Shown: positions 1-11,431, counted from the first letter of the stretch. The stretch is 64,000 nucleotides of DNA from Emergomyces orientalis (GCA_002110485.1 MOWL01000026.1:372001-436000); one strand, 5' to 3'. Translations and numbers: made by a program. Notes: generated by a model from the sequence alone, not told the origin.

Positions 1-689
1 GGTCATCCATACCTCATGGACGATGTCAATGATTGTTTCACAATAATAAAATGACGAAGCGAACCCCCAGGTTTTCTTCTCGCCCACTGGTCTTTTTCTA
101 TTCTTCGCTTAATATCATTGGATAATTTCCGGCTTTACGTAGAACCTACCAACTACATACCAACCTTTGCCTCCCAACTCCGCCACCACATCTCATACTA
201 CTTCTTCCCATTTTCGCCATTTTTTTCGAGCTTTCTTAGGGCGTTTATGTATTTTAGAAAATACACGTACAATATTTCGGAATATATTCGATTGCTACCA
301 CTGAGTATATTTACTTAGGTGGCCAGTAATTTCAAGAGGAAGAAACATCTCCACCCCCAAACCTGATAGATCATCTTTTGTGGTTTGGGAGCTACTTGAA
401 ATCCGATACAAGAAAGTATAAAATGATCCTTTGATAGGCGTTATTATGATAGTAGTCCCCGACCCGACGTTGTTCATGAGGAATTAACGACTGCTATGCC
501 ATCGATGCTAAGCCGGCCAATAAAAATTTCAATAATTATTATACATGGCACACGTCTTTGTGTGGCCAGGAACATATTGAAAAGAAAAACACATCTTCAT
601 TCCTATCTCCGCCCCAAATTCCGAACCGTCATCATACTTAGTAGGGACATATTTTACAGAGAAAAAATGATCTAAGCTTAAATGCAGTA
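1..689. other. Gene-free left flank
   Basis: AT-rich sequence downstream of the shg1-like gene. Only short open frames without recognisable similarity are present. It probably holds the 3' UTR of that gene and the edge of a neighbour outside the window. I see nothing else in it. Confidence 0.5.
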
Positions 690-2813
690 TTATCTGCTCC
701 GGCTCCTCCGCTTGCTCCTTCGATCATCCTTGTCGGCACTACCTGCGGAAGTAGCAATGCCAGAACCTCCAGGTATGTATCTATCAATTTCATGGAGTTT
801 AGGTCGATCCTCCTTATCTCGGGCGCGGTCCCGGTCCCGGTCCCGGTCTCGATCCGGCGTCCTTGCCCGTCGTCTGGTCGGCGTCCGACTACGGTTGCTA
901 GTAGGAGGTACATAGCGGTCGATATCTGGTGGGCTTCGAGACCTAGATCGCCGGCCAGTTCGCGAGAAAGACTTATCCCGCTCCTCCTCCCGCGTCCGTT
1001 CACGCTCCCGGCCTCTGTCCCTGTCTCTGTGGCTGCGGGAACGGGATCGAGAGCGGTGGCGTCTCCTGGTTGACCGGGATCGGGTGCGGCCTCGCGAACA
1101 ATCCCTGGGACGATAACGGCGGTCATCCCTATCCCGCTCCCTACTCTTTTCTCGGTCCGCGTCTCGGTCTTTATCTCTCCCCCTATCCCTATTTCTTTCC
1201 CGCTCGCGGCTTCGCGCAGTGGATTTACTCTGGCTCCTACTGCGATTCCTGCTTCGTACGCGAGTGTGAGAACGTTCATCTCTTTCCAACCTGCTCCGAG
1301 TCGAAGGCCTGTACAAATCCATCTCACGATCCCTACCATCATATCGCGAAGAGCGCCGTGTCCTTGACATACTTCGTTCGTCTCGAAGTCGGTCTCGGCC
1401 ACGGTCACGGTCTCTACCTCTCTCGCGATCTCGATCCTTTTCCCGATCTCTATCACGACGATCGTCACTCAACTTGGCGTTAGATTTTGGCGGATCGGGG
1501 GGGGGAGACACCTCCTTCTTTAGTCGGGAGTGGATGGTTCGTGCACGGGCCTGATCTGTTCGAGGAGCCTTGGTGTCTGTGACTGACGGCTGGCGTGAAC
1601 GTTGCTGCGGTTGAGGTTGCGGTTGAGGTTGAGGTTGCTGCAATTGCGCATTTTCAAGGGCTTCGGCCTGCTCAAAGTCGAACTCTGGCTTCTGTCGCGA
1701 TTTTTCTGCCAATTCTTTCCCTTCTTTCAGAAGTAATTCCAAAGCAGCGTCCTCCAACGATTTCTCATCCACTGGTTCTGGGGTAGGCTCTTTCGGTGTC
1801 CTGGAGCGTTGTCGGGAGTGTCGGGGTGATGGTTCGAGCATTGTATCACGATCCCTATCTCTTCCTCGATCGCGCTCGCGATCTCTCTCCCGATCCCTCT
1901 CTCGTTCCTCTTCTCTTTCCTTCTCCCGCTCCCGCCTTCTTCGTTCGTAGCGTTCCTCTCTCTCCTTTTCTCTCTGTTCCTCCAGAAGACGCCTTTCCTC
2001 TCGAATCTTTTCTCTTTCCGCTCGGCGTTTTTCTTCCAGCTCCTGCTTCTTCTTCCGTTCCTCTTCTTCCCTCTGTTTCTCAAGCTCGCGTTGTTTCCGT
2101 AACTCCTCAGCCTTAGCCTTCGCTTCTTCGATTTCAAGTTGTTTCTGCTTCTCAAGCTCTTTCAGCCAGATTATTTCTCTTTCCTGTCGCTTAGTCTTAA
2201 CTTCACGTTCATAGTGTTCGTCTGCCCTACTACCCCTCTCCTCCTCTAGCGCAGCCATTTCTTCGCCGACCTCTTGTCGACGGATAGTGCGAAGGGAGTC
2301 AAGGATATAGTCCAAATGGTTAGAGGATATCGCGTCAATGGCCCCTTCGACACTTTTGTAAAGATCACTACGATCGACGGCGCCTTCTATTAAAGTTGCG
2401 GCTTTTCCTCTCTCCCTTGACAACAAAGAAGGATCTCGGTCAATTTCAGACTCGGCCATTTCAATCAAGGACGATGTAAGAGAAATTTTGGCTTCCTGAA
2501 ATAAAAAAGAACAGGCGAGAGTTAGCAGTGGTCTAGACATGAGAAACCCTCAAGAAAGGATATAGGTATAGGTAGTGCCGTCTAAAGGGGCATGCAGAGT
2601 GATGCTCACACTCTCGCTAAATTCCGCCCATATTTTCTTTCGAACCGAGTCAAAACCACCCTTCTTCTTAAACGCGTATAGAAGGCCGTCAATAGACGTT
2701 CGCTGTGCAGCGGATAAAGGCAGATCTGACGTTTTGAACTTCTTGCGCTGGAGGCTTTCGAGATCGATTGCTGGCCGCTTCACACCAACCATTTCCAGGT
2801 CTGAGCCAGCCAT
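690..2813 (-). CDS. shg1: COMPASS complex component Shg1-like protein with long RS/RD-rich tail
   Basis: Two exons are inferred, 2813-2610 and 2495-690, giving about 669 aa. The intron 2609-2496 starts GTGAGC, ends TTTCAG, has a GCTAAC branch site and is phase 0. Splicing joins ..AEFSES to EAKISLTSS.. and restores one continuous N-terminal domain. This domain (residues ~15-120) resembles the SHG1/BOD1 family, whose yeast member sits in the Set1/COMPASS histone H3K4 methyltransferase. It is followed by a charged coiled coil (E/K/R-rich, ~residues 160-290) and an arginine-serine/arginine-aspartate repeat tail to the stop, like SR-type splicing factors. An upstream in-frame TTG exists, but the first ATG at 2813 is the better start. 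Yeast Shg1 is much smaller; the RS tail is typical of filamentous fungal homologues as I recall them. It is divergent from the small gene starting at 3266. Confidence 0.7.
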
Positions 2814-3265
2814 GCTGGCCAACTAACACAAAAGAGTGGCCCTTGAATATTTGCTAAGAAAGACTTCACATCCCCAGAGCGGTATTTAGCTGCTACAAAT
2901 CAGAGGCTTGCTCTCGTCGATAATTGCCGCGCGTTCGTCATTGAGTAACTTTCTTCAGGAGAATTCGCGATGCGATGATGCTGATAATCCACGGCCGGCA
3001 GAATGATTTTCCTGAAGCCGAAGCTTCAACATCACTGACGAACCTCAAGTCACTTTGAGTCCACGGCGGAAACCACCAAATCTAGAGCACAATTGTCTAC
3101 AAAAACGCTCGCTACACAACTCGTGTGAAGCCAATTCTTTAATAACAAGTCGTAAGGGGCACGTACACCGCTGGTACTTGCCCACGACACATTCCATACC
3201 ATCTCTGCACCCACAGATCTACGCTTCCCCGGCATCGCGCCTGGTCGATCCCGAATACATTCACC
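2814..3265. promoter_or_regulatory. Shared divergent promoter region (shg1 / complex I-type subunit)
   Basis: A spacer of about 450 bp lies between two divergently oriented start codons, so it must contain both promoters and both 5' UTRs. No specific factor-binding site can be assigned from sequence alone. Confidence 0.5.
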
Positions 3266-3673
3266 ATGCCCCTTCACAAAGTACTATTCTGGAGCGGCTT
3301 CGGTATGGCGCTCCCCTACTTAGCATAGAAAGCTGGCTTTAACGTGTTTTATCAATGAATTCATGGATTCCGGAGAGACAGCAATTTTCCATTTGCCATA
3401 ATCTTTAATTATCGGGATACCTACTAACTTGGGATTGCTACAGGCATTGCCGTCCGCTTCTGGCAACTCGGTATCGAAATGCGCCCTCTGTTTCAGAAAC
3501 AAGCACTATGGGTGTACCCTTTATTCGCGACAGTTGGAGGTAGCTTTGGATATTGGCTCGAGGGTGTTGACAGCAGACAAATGGCTATCCTGGCCGAGCG
3601 GAAAAAGAGTCTACTGGAAAAGCGACAACGGAGAGCGGAGAGAGAGGCTACGGAGGCCGGCGCGGGAATTTGA
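3266..3673 (+). CDS. Small mitochondrial membrane protein, probable complex I accessory subunit (NUO-14 type)
   Basis: Two exons, 3266-3302 and 3444-3673, encode 88 aa. The intron 3303-3443 begins GTATGG, has a CTACTAAC branch site and ends CTACAG; it is phase 1. The spliced protein reads MPLHKVLFWSGFG then IAVRFWQLGIEMRP. It has two hydrophobic stretches (~residues 7-23 and ~34-54, the second containing GGSFGYWLEGVD) and a basic, charged C-terminal helix rich in K, R and E. The layout and the RFWQLGIEMRP and GSFGYWL motifs match fungal proteins annotated as the 14-kDa NADH:ubiquinone oxidoreductase subunit, a structural subunit of the inner-membrane respiratory complex. That match is from memory, so the membrane topology is firmer than the complex assignment. 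Confidence 0.6.
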
Positions 3674-5173
3674 AAGAGTGAAGAGGGGGGCTTTTTGGCG
3701 AGCTTGTCGTGAGCAATTGGGAAAAGCACTACGATATCTCACTCCCAGATGCATTGAAATGACGAGGTTCGAACGACAATGATAAATACAATATACTGGG
3801 TATTCTTTCGAACGGTACAATAGAGGACGGGATACGAAAGATGTAAAAAGATTCATTGTTACTTGTTTTATTAATACAAAGGCTTTTTCACTGTCAGCTT
3901 CTACAAGACAAAACAACGCATGTACCTGCTATTTCACACTCCTTCAATCTATTTGATCTGTAAGCCCGGGCTTTTGGTGTTCAAAAGACTTACCAGATCA
4001 TCCTGGGCTATTGTACATGTATATAGTCAGCAAAGAGAGACAAAAAGAAAAGAAAACGACTCAAAATCCTCACAACCGCCACCTGACCTTGTTCACTTCT
4101 ACTTGCTTAGCGGGATATGTTGTGCGGCCTCCATCTCCTCACTCATACCAGATCGTGGGGTTGTAATCCCACTGCGTGGGGAAAATCGGTTAACACTGCA
4201 GAATCCAAGCCAACGATCCCCAGCAGCAATAATATCGTCAAGATCTTTGATATTATCAATCATCAGGCACTGGCTATTGATACCCTTGAGGAATACGTGG
4301 TGTTCAGCGGCACAAGAACCAGAACAGATAACCTAGAGCGGCACACTAAAGACCTAGACGCGAATCCCGCCTATTCCACATCTTCGCTTGGGAGACAGTA
4401 GCAGAGTTCTGGGCAGTAGCAAAGTGTAAAACCATAGCTATAAATGGGCAACAGGCAGGTGTTGGCGGATGAAAGATAAGATGGGTCCCCAGAGGAGTTT
4501 GCGCAGGTTCCTAAGTTGGACTTCGTGTCCAGTTACAGTGTAGCCGGTGTGATTTTCGTCTCCCGTTGCATTTGGGATGTTGGCTTAGCGGTAAATCCTG
4601 CGGTGGACGTTCAGCGGAAACCCAAACCTGTAAAATTCTTATGATTCAAGGGTGTAGATTCAGGACTATTTCCAGTTAGTAGATGATCAAGATACAGAGA
4701 TTTCTCAAGAACAACATACCTGGGTCGAGGAACCTCAGACAGACTGCAATGCGCGCCTACGCTTGCAAAAAGGGAGATCAGGCATGATTGTAGAGGTAGG
4801 TGCTCATAAGAGGGCTATAAGCATTCACCCTTTACCAGCGTCCTTGCTACGCAGATTATGCGTGTAGAAATCAGTCGAAGAGATGAAAGAGATTCAGTCA
4901 AGCTAAGAAATACCCAAAGACAAGTGTGCGTGTAAGAATCATAACAACAGCTTGGGGCTTAGCTGCTTAAGAGATTGCTTTTTGGCTGAAGTATTCTGCT
5001 GAATGCAACTAGTGGTTCAAAAGATGCCACGAAACAAACATGTAATCAGTGAGGAAGCAAAGAGTAAGAGGGAAGTCATGATGACACACAAGCAATCTGA
5101 GCTTATTCCATTATCATTATATTGCAATGACATCAAGAGGGTATAGTACATATCAAGTATAAATAGGTCCATT
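3674..5173. other. 1.5-kb gene-free spacer with a possible spliced non-coding transcript
   Basis: This lies between two 3' ends (the small complex I-type gene on plus, the CDF gene on minus). No open frame here looks like a protein. The minus strand carries a strong intron signature at 4719-4628, listed separately. Confidence 0.45.
4628..4719 (-). other. Candidate intron outside any recognised gene
   Basis: Reading the minus strand, CAG/GTATGT at 4719 is followed by an exact TACTAAC branch site and a TTTTACAG acceptor ending at 4628, giving a 92-nt intron. All three signals are close to fungal consensus. The flanking exon sequence has stops in all frames without a good start, so a long non-coding RNA or an untranslated leader is more likely than a protein. 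Confidence 0.35.
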
Positions 5174-6645
5174 TCAGCCCTGCTCGACAGTAAACTGTAG
5201 AGACACTTCCCATTTCTGACCGCCCGTCCCATACCCACCACCTAATCGATTTCTTATCATGCTGATGGTTCTCTCTCGTAACTTAGCTAAGCTTTCGTCC
5301 GAGCCAGTCACTCGCAGCTTGATACATGCTATGCATAAGCCATAGTGAACCTGCCAGAATTTCGCCTCTTCAATTTCCGTGACAGCAGGGTGACTGGAAA
5401 TATCCCTCAGAACCTCCGAAGTCCCGGAACCAGAGTAGGACATCAGAAGCATGGACCCAAGCGTTTTAACTAAACGAACGCCCATAACACACATGGAAAT
5501 GGCTACGGTGAAGGAGAGGATTCGATCCAGCCATAGATATAGCTGCACTGACAACAGTGGAAGCAAGAGGAGAAGGGTTGAACATGAAAGCGTCAGGAAA
5601 TGAGCCGGGTTGCTAAGAATAGAAGGCAGGGATTCGATGTAGGCAAAACGTATAGCCTTGCCAATCCTTGCATGGTTTTTTAAAGCGATCGCGGATATCA
5701 ATGTAGCGATTATCGCTAGTAATGCCGTAATATCGACGCTCCCTGGTGAAACTCGCGCTTGAGAGTGGGAATGATGGGCGTCGTGCCCTGAGTTTTCCAG
5801 CAGATGCTGGACCGTATGCGAGATAAGATCTCCCCCCATAAAAAACAGTAGCACGGACAGAGCAAACCCTGCAACAACTTCTGCTCGCTCCAGGCCAAAG
5901 GGGTGACGAATACTAGACCTCTTCCACACCTCGAAATTCCCGAGGACGTCAACGACAACGCAGAGCATGGCACCCAACGAGTCGAACAGTATGAGATGGG
6001 ACAGCCCCGTCATCGCCATAGAGCCATGGGCGGTCCACAGCGTATATCCCGCCACCACCATGTGGCATACGCTCCACCAAAACCGGATTCTCTGATCAGT
6101 TGACATGCTCCCCAGGCATTCTCCCCATGTCGGGATTGGCAAGGAATTCGGTAAGGGCATCGGCGACCTCGGCGGGGGCTCAAGGAAAATTTGGTGGGAT
6201 ACGCTGCTATGTTTATACTTATGTCCCCGTCTCTGGCCCATGTTCTTTTCGTGACGTTATGCTTAGTTATCAAGTTCGGGCGCAACCAAAATTCTCACGG
6301 GATGTCATACCGATTTTACTATAGGGCTCTTCGAAAGAGCCGTCGGTTTAAAATTAAAAGGCCCTTGCATGTCTTCCGCAGCCCCCATGGCCGACTTCCG
6401 GGACGAATCTAGGAAATCAAAGAATTTAGCAAGTCGCGCAATGGGTGATAACACGGGGCTGGATCGTAAACAATACCCAAGGTCCCGGAAGCTGCGAAAC
6501 TGTTCACCATTGGCGACAAAGTATTCCGGTCAGAAAAGCTCTCCATTGATGATATCACCGTAAAGCTCTCTGGACCTGACGAAAGGTCGTCCGAGGGCGG
6601 TGTGGGAGTTCGAGGAGGGATCGGCAGCGGTAAACTGTCCGCCAT
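5174..6645 (-). CDS. zrg17: Zrg17-like cation diffusion facilitator (zinc transport, secretory pathway)
   Basis: Three exons are inferred: 6645-6477, 6408-6311 and 6244-5174, giving 445 aa. Intron 1 (6476-6409, GTATTG..TTGCTAAAT..CCTAG) and intron 2 (6310-6245, GTATGA..AAAAG) restore a single frame. The Pro/Ser-rich N-terminus MADSLPLPIPPRTPTPPSDD and the GQRRGHKYKHSSVSHQIFLE motif are, as I recall, characteristic of fungal Zrg17 homologues. About six membrane helices follow, with a His-containing cytosolic loop (GHDAHHSHSQ) and a C-terminal cytoplasmic domain. In yeasts Zrg17 pairs with Msc2/Cis4 to load zinc into the ER/Golgi. The transport-site motifs are degenerate here: TM2 has LFDSLGAMLC where H..xD is expected, and TM5 has NPAHFLTLSCS without the Asp. 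This fits a non-transporting partner subunit. It is divergent from dsc1. Confidence 0.75.
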
Positions 6646-7041
6646 GGCTGATCAAATTCTCAAGCCACGGGGCTCTCTGGCAAGTGGAGTGGAGTGGTGG
6701 TTATTTGCAAAATTGGAGACCTGAAAGGTATCTAGTTAGCTACTATCTGAGAGTCAATAATCACAGTACTTATTTATTCTGACCTTCCATGGTAAATGGG
6801 GCTGCACGGGAACTGAATAATTATCCCTAAGTAGTAGTTGTTTGTTGAATGTTGTTCGCTCACGCCGAAAGATCAGGCGCCAGCCACGCTTGGCTTTTCT
6901 TTGCCGCCGGCTTCAGCGTCACTCCTCAACCTACTATATAGGAGGGACAAGAGCAAATAACCACCCACCAGAGCCCGAATCTGGTATGGACTTTATACTG
7001 GGATACGGTTGAGCTCCTATGGCTCGACCATTTTGCAGTCT
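6646..7041. promoter_or_regulatory. Shared divergent promoter region (zrg17 / dsc1)
   Basis: A spacer of about 400 bp lies between the ATGs of two divergent genes that both act in the secretory pathway. It has a TATATA-like stretch near 6933. No specific site can be assigned. Confidence 0.5.
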
Positions 7042-9507
7042 ATGGAAAACCGCCGCGCCCTTCTCTTCTTCGTCCTCCTGTTCTTCCTGCTCTCTGCTCC
7101 GGAGCCGCGCCCGCCCACCCTCAACTTCGAGCAAGAGCGCCACCAGCAGAAGGCGGAGGAACATCGGGCGCTGTCACTCCTTAATAGCTCGAGATATGGT
7201 GACTTGGACAGCGCTGCGGATCGCTGGCTTCCTCTGGGTGGCTTGACCAAGGATGATGGCTATGCGTGGGGTTTACTCCCCGTCATTAAGGACCGCGCCC
7301 GGGACCAACTATACTCGATCCTCCAACACTCTGGCCTGCTGAGCGAACAACCGATCGAATGGCAAACGCATCCGCTTCGGTCAGACCTTAATACCTCAGA
7401 GTTACAAATTCCCGTATATGATAATGTTACTGGGAAGGTCCGGGGCGACTGGGTGCGCTGGCGGGGTCCTGAGACTGAAAAGCTCCCGCGGCTGAACACC
7501 ACGGCGATCATGTTGAGACATGATTATTTTACCAGTGCATTCGCGAATAATATTACTGCGGACCATGGGACTCTCATGATGGATTTACAGGAGGAGGATA
7601 GGAAGGGGCTGGCCTTGGCTGGATCAACCGCTAGAGAAATCAGAGCGGATATGATCCTATATACGGATGAGTCGCTGGGAGGCAGCCATTTCGTACGACT
7701 CTTCGGAGTCCATTTTCCGTCATCGGGTGGAATTCTTCTTAGCACCACGAGTGAAAAGTTCGCTGGGCTGTCAGCAATGCCGCAATTCGCTCTTTCGCAT
7801 GATACATTCGAACTTTCTCGCCAACTGCTGAACAGGTCACTGACCGAAACTTTGGCGGAGAAGAAAACCGGCCCTGTGGATTATTTGCCCTGGTCATCTC
7901 TTCCTCATGGCCCGAGCACCATGACATTTCCAGCGCCCAAGTGCGAATATGTCGTCTACCTTCAGCAACATCCCATGGTAATAAATGGTCAAATTGCTCG
8001 ACGTCCTCTGTTGAAATTGATCGAGGATGAACTACGTTTCCCCGTAGGGGCTCCAATGCCGTCTCCTCCATTGATGACAATGTCTATGACGCTGTTTTCA
8101 CCCGATTGTGGATTCGTACTGGAATCCAAGGGATCACCAGCTTATTCGCCTTCAGACGGCCTCTACCTTTCGGGCCCAAAACAGGAGCAATACCGGAAAC
8201 ATGCCGGGCGGCTAGTGGTGATTATGGCGGCGGTTCTTTGCGCCCAGATTTCCCTTTTGATGAAGCAGATGAAAGAGGCCTCCACACCATCCACTAGGAG
8301 CCGAGTCAGCTTCTACACAATCGCCACGATGTCTATGGGTGACGCCTTATTTGGTTCATTTATCCTGATGCAGTTGTATGATGAAGCCCCGTTCCTCCTT
8401 CTTACCGCAGCTACATTTTTAGCATTCTTCACTGTCAGTTTCCTGGCGATGAAGTTCCAGATTGAGGTGTGGGTTGTTCAAGCTCCTGAACGCAGGGAAA
8501 CCGTTCGATCATCGTCTGCTCGAACCCCTTTCGGTCCGCCACAGTCGCTCCCGGTACCGGCCACGGCTCGTCGTCCCGTGGATACAGGCGCTACCCCTAT
8601 CATCATACTTCCCCCAGATCAGGATGAACCCCCAGAGGCGACCACGGGTCCTCCTGCAACCCAAGGAGCCAGTGATTCAGGGACCAATGACACCGGGGCA
8701 ATGTACTCTCGATTCTATTTCACCCTCTTTTGTCTCCTCTTCTTCTCGTCATGGTCATTATTCTGGCCAACCCGCCTCAGCCGAATGTATGGCCACACCA
8801 TGTCCTTCATCTACCTATCCTTTTGGGTTCCGCAGATATATCGTAATGTAATGCGAAACTGCCGCAAGGCCCTGACATGGGAATTTGTCGTGGGGCAAAG
8901 CCTCATTCGAATATTCCCCTTTCTCTATTTCTACGCCATCCCCGGCAATGTCCTATTCATCAAACCAGGTTCCCTATTTACGCTTGGCGTCGTAGCATGG
9001 ATATGGATGCAAATAGTGGTTCTCGCTGGCCAGGACCTCTTAGGCCCGCGGTTTTTCGTCCCCCACGGCTGGGCGCCACCAGCTTACGATTACCACCCAA
9101 TTCTAAGAGATACCTCCGCCTCTGGCTCCAGTGAAGACATCGAAGCCGCAGGTACCTTACCAATCGGTTTCCTACGAGGCGAAGAAAGTAATACCGCCCC
9201 AAGCAGTGCCAAAGACGACGACAAACATGATTTGGGCAGCAACGATAATAATGACAAGGATCGCAAAACTAGGCGATTTGACTGTGCCATCTGCATGCAA
9301 GACATCGAAGTGCCTGTCCTAACGGCCCCGAGCAGTAGTACGGGCGTTGCACCGTCTAGTGTTGCGGAAGGGGCCGCGAACCTGCTCAGCCGGCGTGCTT
9401 ACATGGTCACGCCATGTCGGCATATATTTCACAGTACCTGTTTGGAGAGTTGGATGCGGTTAAGGCTACAGTGTCCGATTTGTCGAGAGAATCTGCCGCC
9501 GATTTAA
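7042..9507 (+). CDS. dsc1: DSC E3 ubiquitin ligase complex subunit 1 (Tul1/DscA-type RING protein)
   Basis: An intronless frame of 821 aa. The open frame extends upstream to a TTG, but the ATG at 7042 starts directly with a signal peptide (MENRRALLFFVLLFFLLS), so I take that start. The order is signal sequence, a large lumenal domain (~residues 25-390) with NxS/T sites, about seven membrane helices (~395-690) interrupted by a Pro/Thr-rich cytosolic loop, and a C-terminal RING (~750-821). The RING has CAICMQ, CRHIFHSTCLESW and CPICRENLPP at the very end. This architecture matches Dsc1/Tul1, the RING subunit of the Golgi/endosomal DSC ligase. In fission yeast and Aspergillus that complex is needed for cleavage of the SREBP sterol and hypoxia regulator. 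Confidence 0.9.
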   Translation: MENRRALLFFVLLFFLLSAPEPRPPTLNFEQERHQQKAEEHRALSLLNSSRYGDLDSAADRWLPLGGLTKDDGYAWGLLPVIKDRARDQLYSILQHSGLLSEQPIEWQTHPLRSDLNTSELQIPVYDNVTGKVRGDWVRWRGPETEKLPRLNTTAIMLRHDYFTSAFANNITADHGTLMMDLQEEDRKGLALAGSTAREIRADMILYTDESLGGSHFVRLFGVHFPSSGGILLSTTSEKFAGLSAMPQFALSHDTFELSRQLLNRSLTETLAEKKTGPVDYLPWSSLPHGPSTMTFPAPKCEYVVYLQQHPMVINGQIARRPLLKLIEDELRFPVGAPMPSPPLMTMSMTLFSPDCGFVLESKGSPAYSPSDGLYLSGPKQEQYRKHAGRLVVIMAAVLCAQISLLMKQMKEASTPSTRSRVSFYTIATMSMGDALFGSFILMQLYDEAPFLLLTAATFLAFFTVSFLAMKFQIEVWVVQAPERRETVRSSSARTPFGPPQSLPVPATARRPVDTGATPIIILPPDQDEPPEATTGPPATQGASDSGTNDTGAMYSRFYFTLFCLLFFSSWSLFWPTRLSRMYGHTMSFIYLSFWVPQIYRNVMRNCRKALTWEFVVGQSLIRIFPFLYFYAIPGNVLFIKPGSLFTLGVVAWIWMQIVVLAGQDLLGPRFFVPHGWAPPAYDYHPILRDTSASGSSEDIEAAGTLPIGFLRGEESNTAPSSAKDDDKHDLGSNDNNDKDRKTRRFDCAICMQDIEVPVLTAPSSSTGVAPSSVAEGAANLLSRRAYMVTPCRHIFHSTCLESWMRLRLQCPICRENLPPI

Positions 9508-10152
9508 GGGTGTATATATACGTTTTCTTTTTCGTTTCTTTTTTTTTCTTTTCTTTTGGAAATCGCACTGTACAATAATTTTCCTCATTTCGCCTCTTTT
9601 GGTTGTTGATTGGAGTAAGATTCTTGCCGAAGCTGCATTGTCGTTGTACTTAAAATGTGTAATGGGATAAAATTCTCATGGGTTGCATATGGCATTAATA
9701 TGTGGCTGGCGTTAAGATCAATTGCATTGGTATTAGTTTTCATGAATGAATATTCCTCCTTTCCTCTACTTTTATCTCTCTCCCCAAGCCTAGAAATGAG
9801 GATCTGAATATTTCATATCGATTCGCCATCTACATATTATTACCCCACAAGAAGCCCCAGACTATCCCCTTCTTCAGCTCCTTCATCGATTCTTTTCGTT
9901 TCCTCCCATTCAATTTTGAATGTAGCACAAGTGTAATGTTAGTAATTCGAGATGAACAGCGATAACTTCACAACGATCTGACATGTTGAAGCATTAGTAG
10001 ACGAGCAGATATACATATCAAAAATAATATAAAACCGAACACGGTCAATGGTAACAGATACCAAATCAACCACAAAGTCCACAGGCAACCCAAACTATAA
10101 AACAAAAACAAGGGGTGAAAAAAGGTAAGAATGGGTCCCGCAAATCAATCTT
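9508..10152. other. Convergent 3' spacer (dsc1 / gcvH)
   Basis: AT-rich sequence with T-rich runs directly after the dsc1 stop. It is expected to hold both 3' UTRs and polyadenylation signals. Nothing else is recognised. Confidence 0.45.
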
Positions 10153-10955
10153 TTAACCCTCAACCTCCTCCTCCTCCAATCTGGCCTGATATTCCTTCTT
10201 CTCCATCAAACCATCCAACTCAGCAGGATCAGCAATCTCAATCTTGGCAAACCAGCCCTTATCCTCAGCGCTTTCATTGATGATCTTGGGTGACTCTTCC
10301 AGCTTCGTGTTGGCCTCGACGATCTTCCCTGATACAGGGGACAAGATGTCCGAGGCGGACTTGACGGACTCGACGGCCCCGATGGTCTCGCCGGAGGCAA
10401 CTTCGGTGTCAACGGTAGGCAGCTCAGCGAAGACGACGTCTCCTAGCGCATTGGCAGCGTATTCGGTTATGCCAATTGTCGCTGTTTTTTATTGTTTGTT
10501 GGTTGTTAGATATTCTGTAGTCGAGGTCATATCGGGAGGGAAAGTTGAATCATGTAGATTTTCATGAATCATGGATATGGTGGGACAGTATGAAGAAATA
10601 AATAAAGAAGGAAAAAAAAAAATATATGTCTAACCTGTCTTTCCATCCTCAGCGAGTTCAATCCATTCATGCTGCTCGGTATACTTCTTAGCTTGCCCTG
10701 CATAAAACGAAGAACGATTCAGCTTCCCACATCCCGTGACGGCATTTTCCGTACTAAGCAATTAAATATAAAGAAATTATATCTATTGGCGTATCGTGAC
10801 TTACATAGGGAGCTCTGCGAAAATGCTCTTCTGCTATCCCGGAAGGCGGGGCGGGAAATATATGCGGTGCGGAGAGCTGGAGAGGAGACTCTCGGGGCAG
10901 CAGCACACAGCCCACTTCGCAGGGGATTGAGGACTCGGATGGCAGCAGCAGACAT
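10153..10955 (-). CDS. gcvH: Glycine cleavage system H protein, mitochondrial
   Basis: Three exons, 10955-10805, 10697-10635 and 10481-10153, give 180 aa. The introns begin GTAAGT and GTTAGA, end TGCAG and ACAG, and are both phase 1. An N-terminal basic, Ser/Ala-rich presequence of about 45 residues indicates mitochondrial import. The mature part reads KKYTEQHEWIEL, GITEYAANALGDVVF and GAVESVKSASDI; the Lys at ~residue 112 is the lipoylation site. H protein carries the aminomethyl group between the P, T and L proteins of the glycine decarboxylase complex. It is yeast GCV3 by function. It shares a 476-bp promoter interval with mrp17. Confidence 0.93.
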
Positions 10956-11431
10956 TGTGGGCGGGATTTGGCGATTGTAATAGAATAGAAGAGAATATAT
11001 AGCAGCAATTGGTCAAATATAATCGAGAGAGTCTGAAGCTGTGTCCGATGTTGATATCAAATGTCAATTGCCGGGAAGTAGTTAGAGTTGTGGGCGGAGG
11101 CTGAGATAAGCAGCCATACCTGTAAGTTACGGTACCGTCATTTTTCAGAGCTTACCCGCGCAAAACCGGCAGTTTCCGCTTGGAACAACTGACTCTGTAC
11201 AGATCAATACCAAACACATACTTACGACTAAACCCGAAACAGGCTAAGTACGTTGACAGCTTCAAAAGTTCCCGGAGGAGGATTTTGTTTCCCGCGGCGA
11301 GATATCTCAAGACAAACACTTGCATACACACACACACGCACACACATCTACATAAATTCACCACGGAATACCACTCCGCAGGTTCTGGTTTATTTCCTGC
11401 CTCTTGACGGTTCGCGAGACAGCTGCCGGGG
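10956..11431. promoter_or_regulatory. Shared divergent promoter region (gcvH / mrp17) with CA repeat
   Basis: It separates the start codons of two nuclear-encoded mitochondrial genes. An (AC)n microsatellite lies at about 11326-11346 within the mrp17 leader side. Co-regulation is possible but is only inferred from the arrangement. Confidence 0.5.

Noticed and set aside
2814..2822. N-terminal extension of the shg1-like protein from a TTG codon
   Set aside because: A normal ATG follows three codons later and non-ATG starts are rare in fungi.
4180..4220. tRNA-like or snoRNA-like hairpins around GTGGGGTTGTAATCCCAC
   Set aside because: No complete cloverleaf, no A/B boxes and no snoRNA boxes at correct spacing.
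4117..4401. Short open frame in the 3674-5173 spacer as a gene
   Set aside because: No recognisable domain, no flanking splice signals on that strand, composition like random sequence.
7009..7041. N-terminal extension of dsc1 from a TTG codon
   Set aside because: The ATG at 7042 begins exactly at a signal peptide; the extension would bury it.
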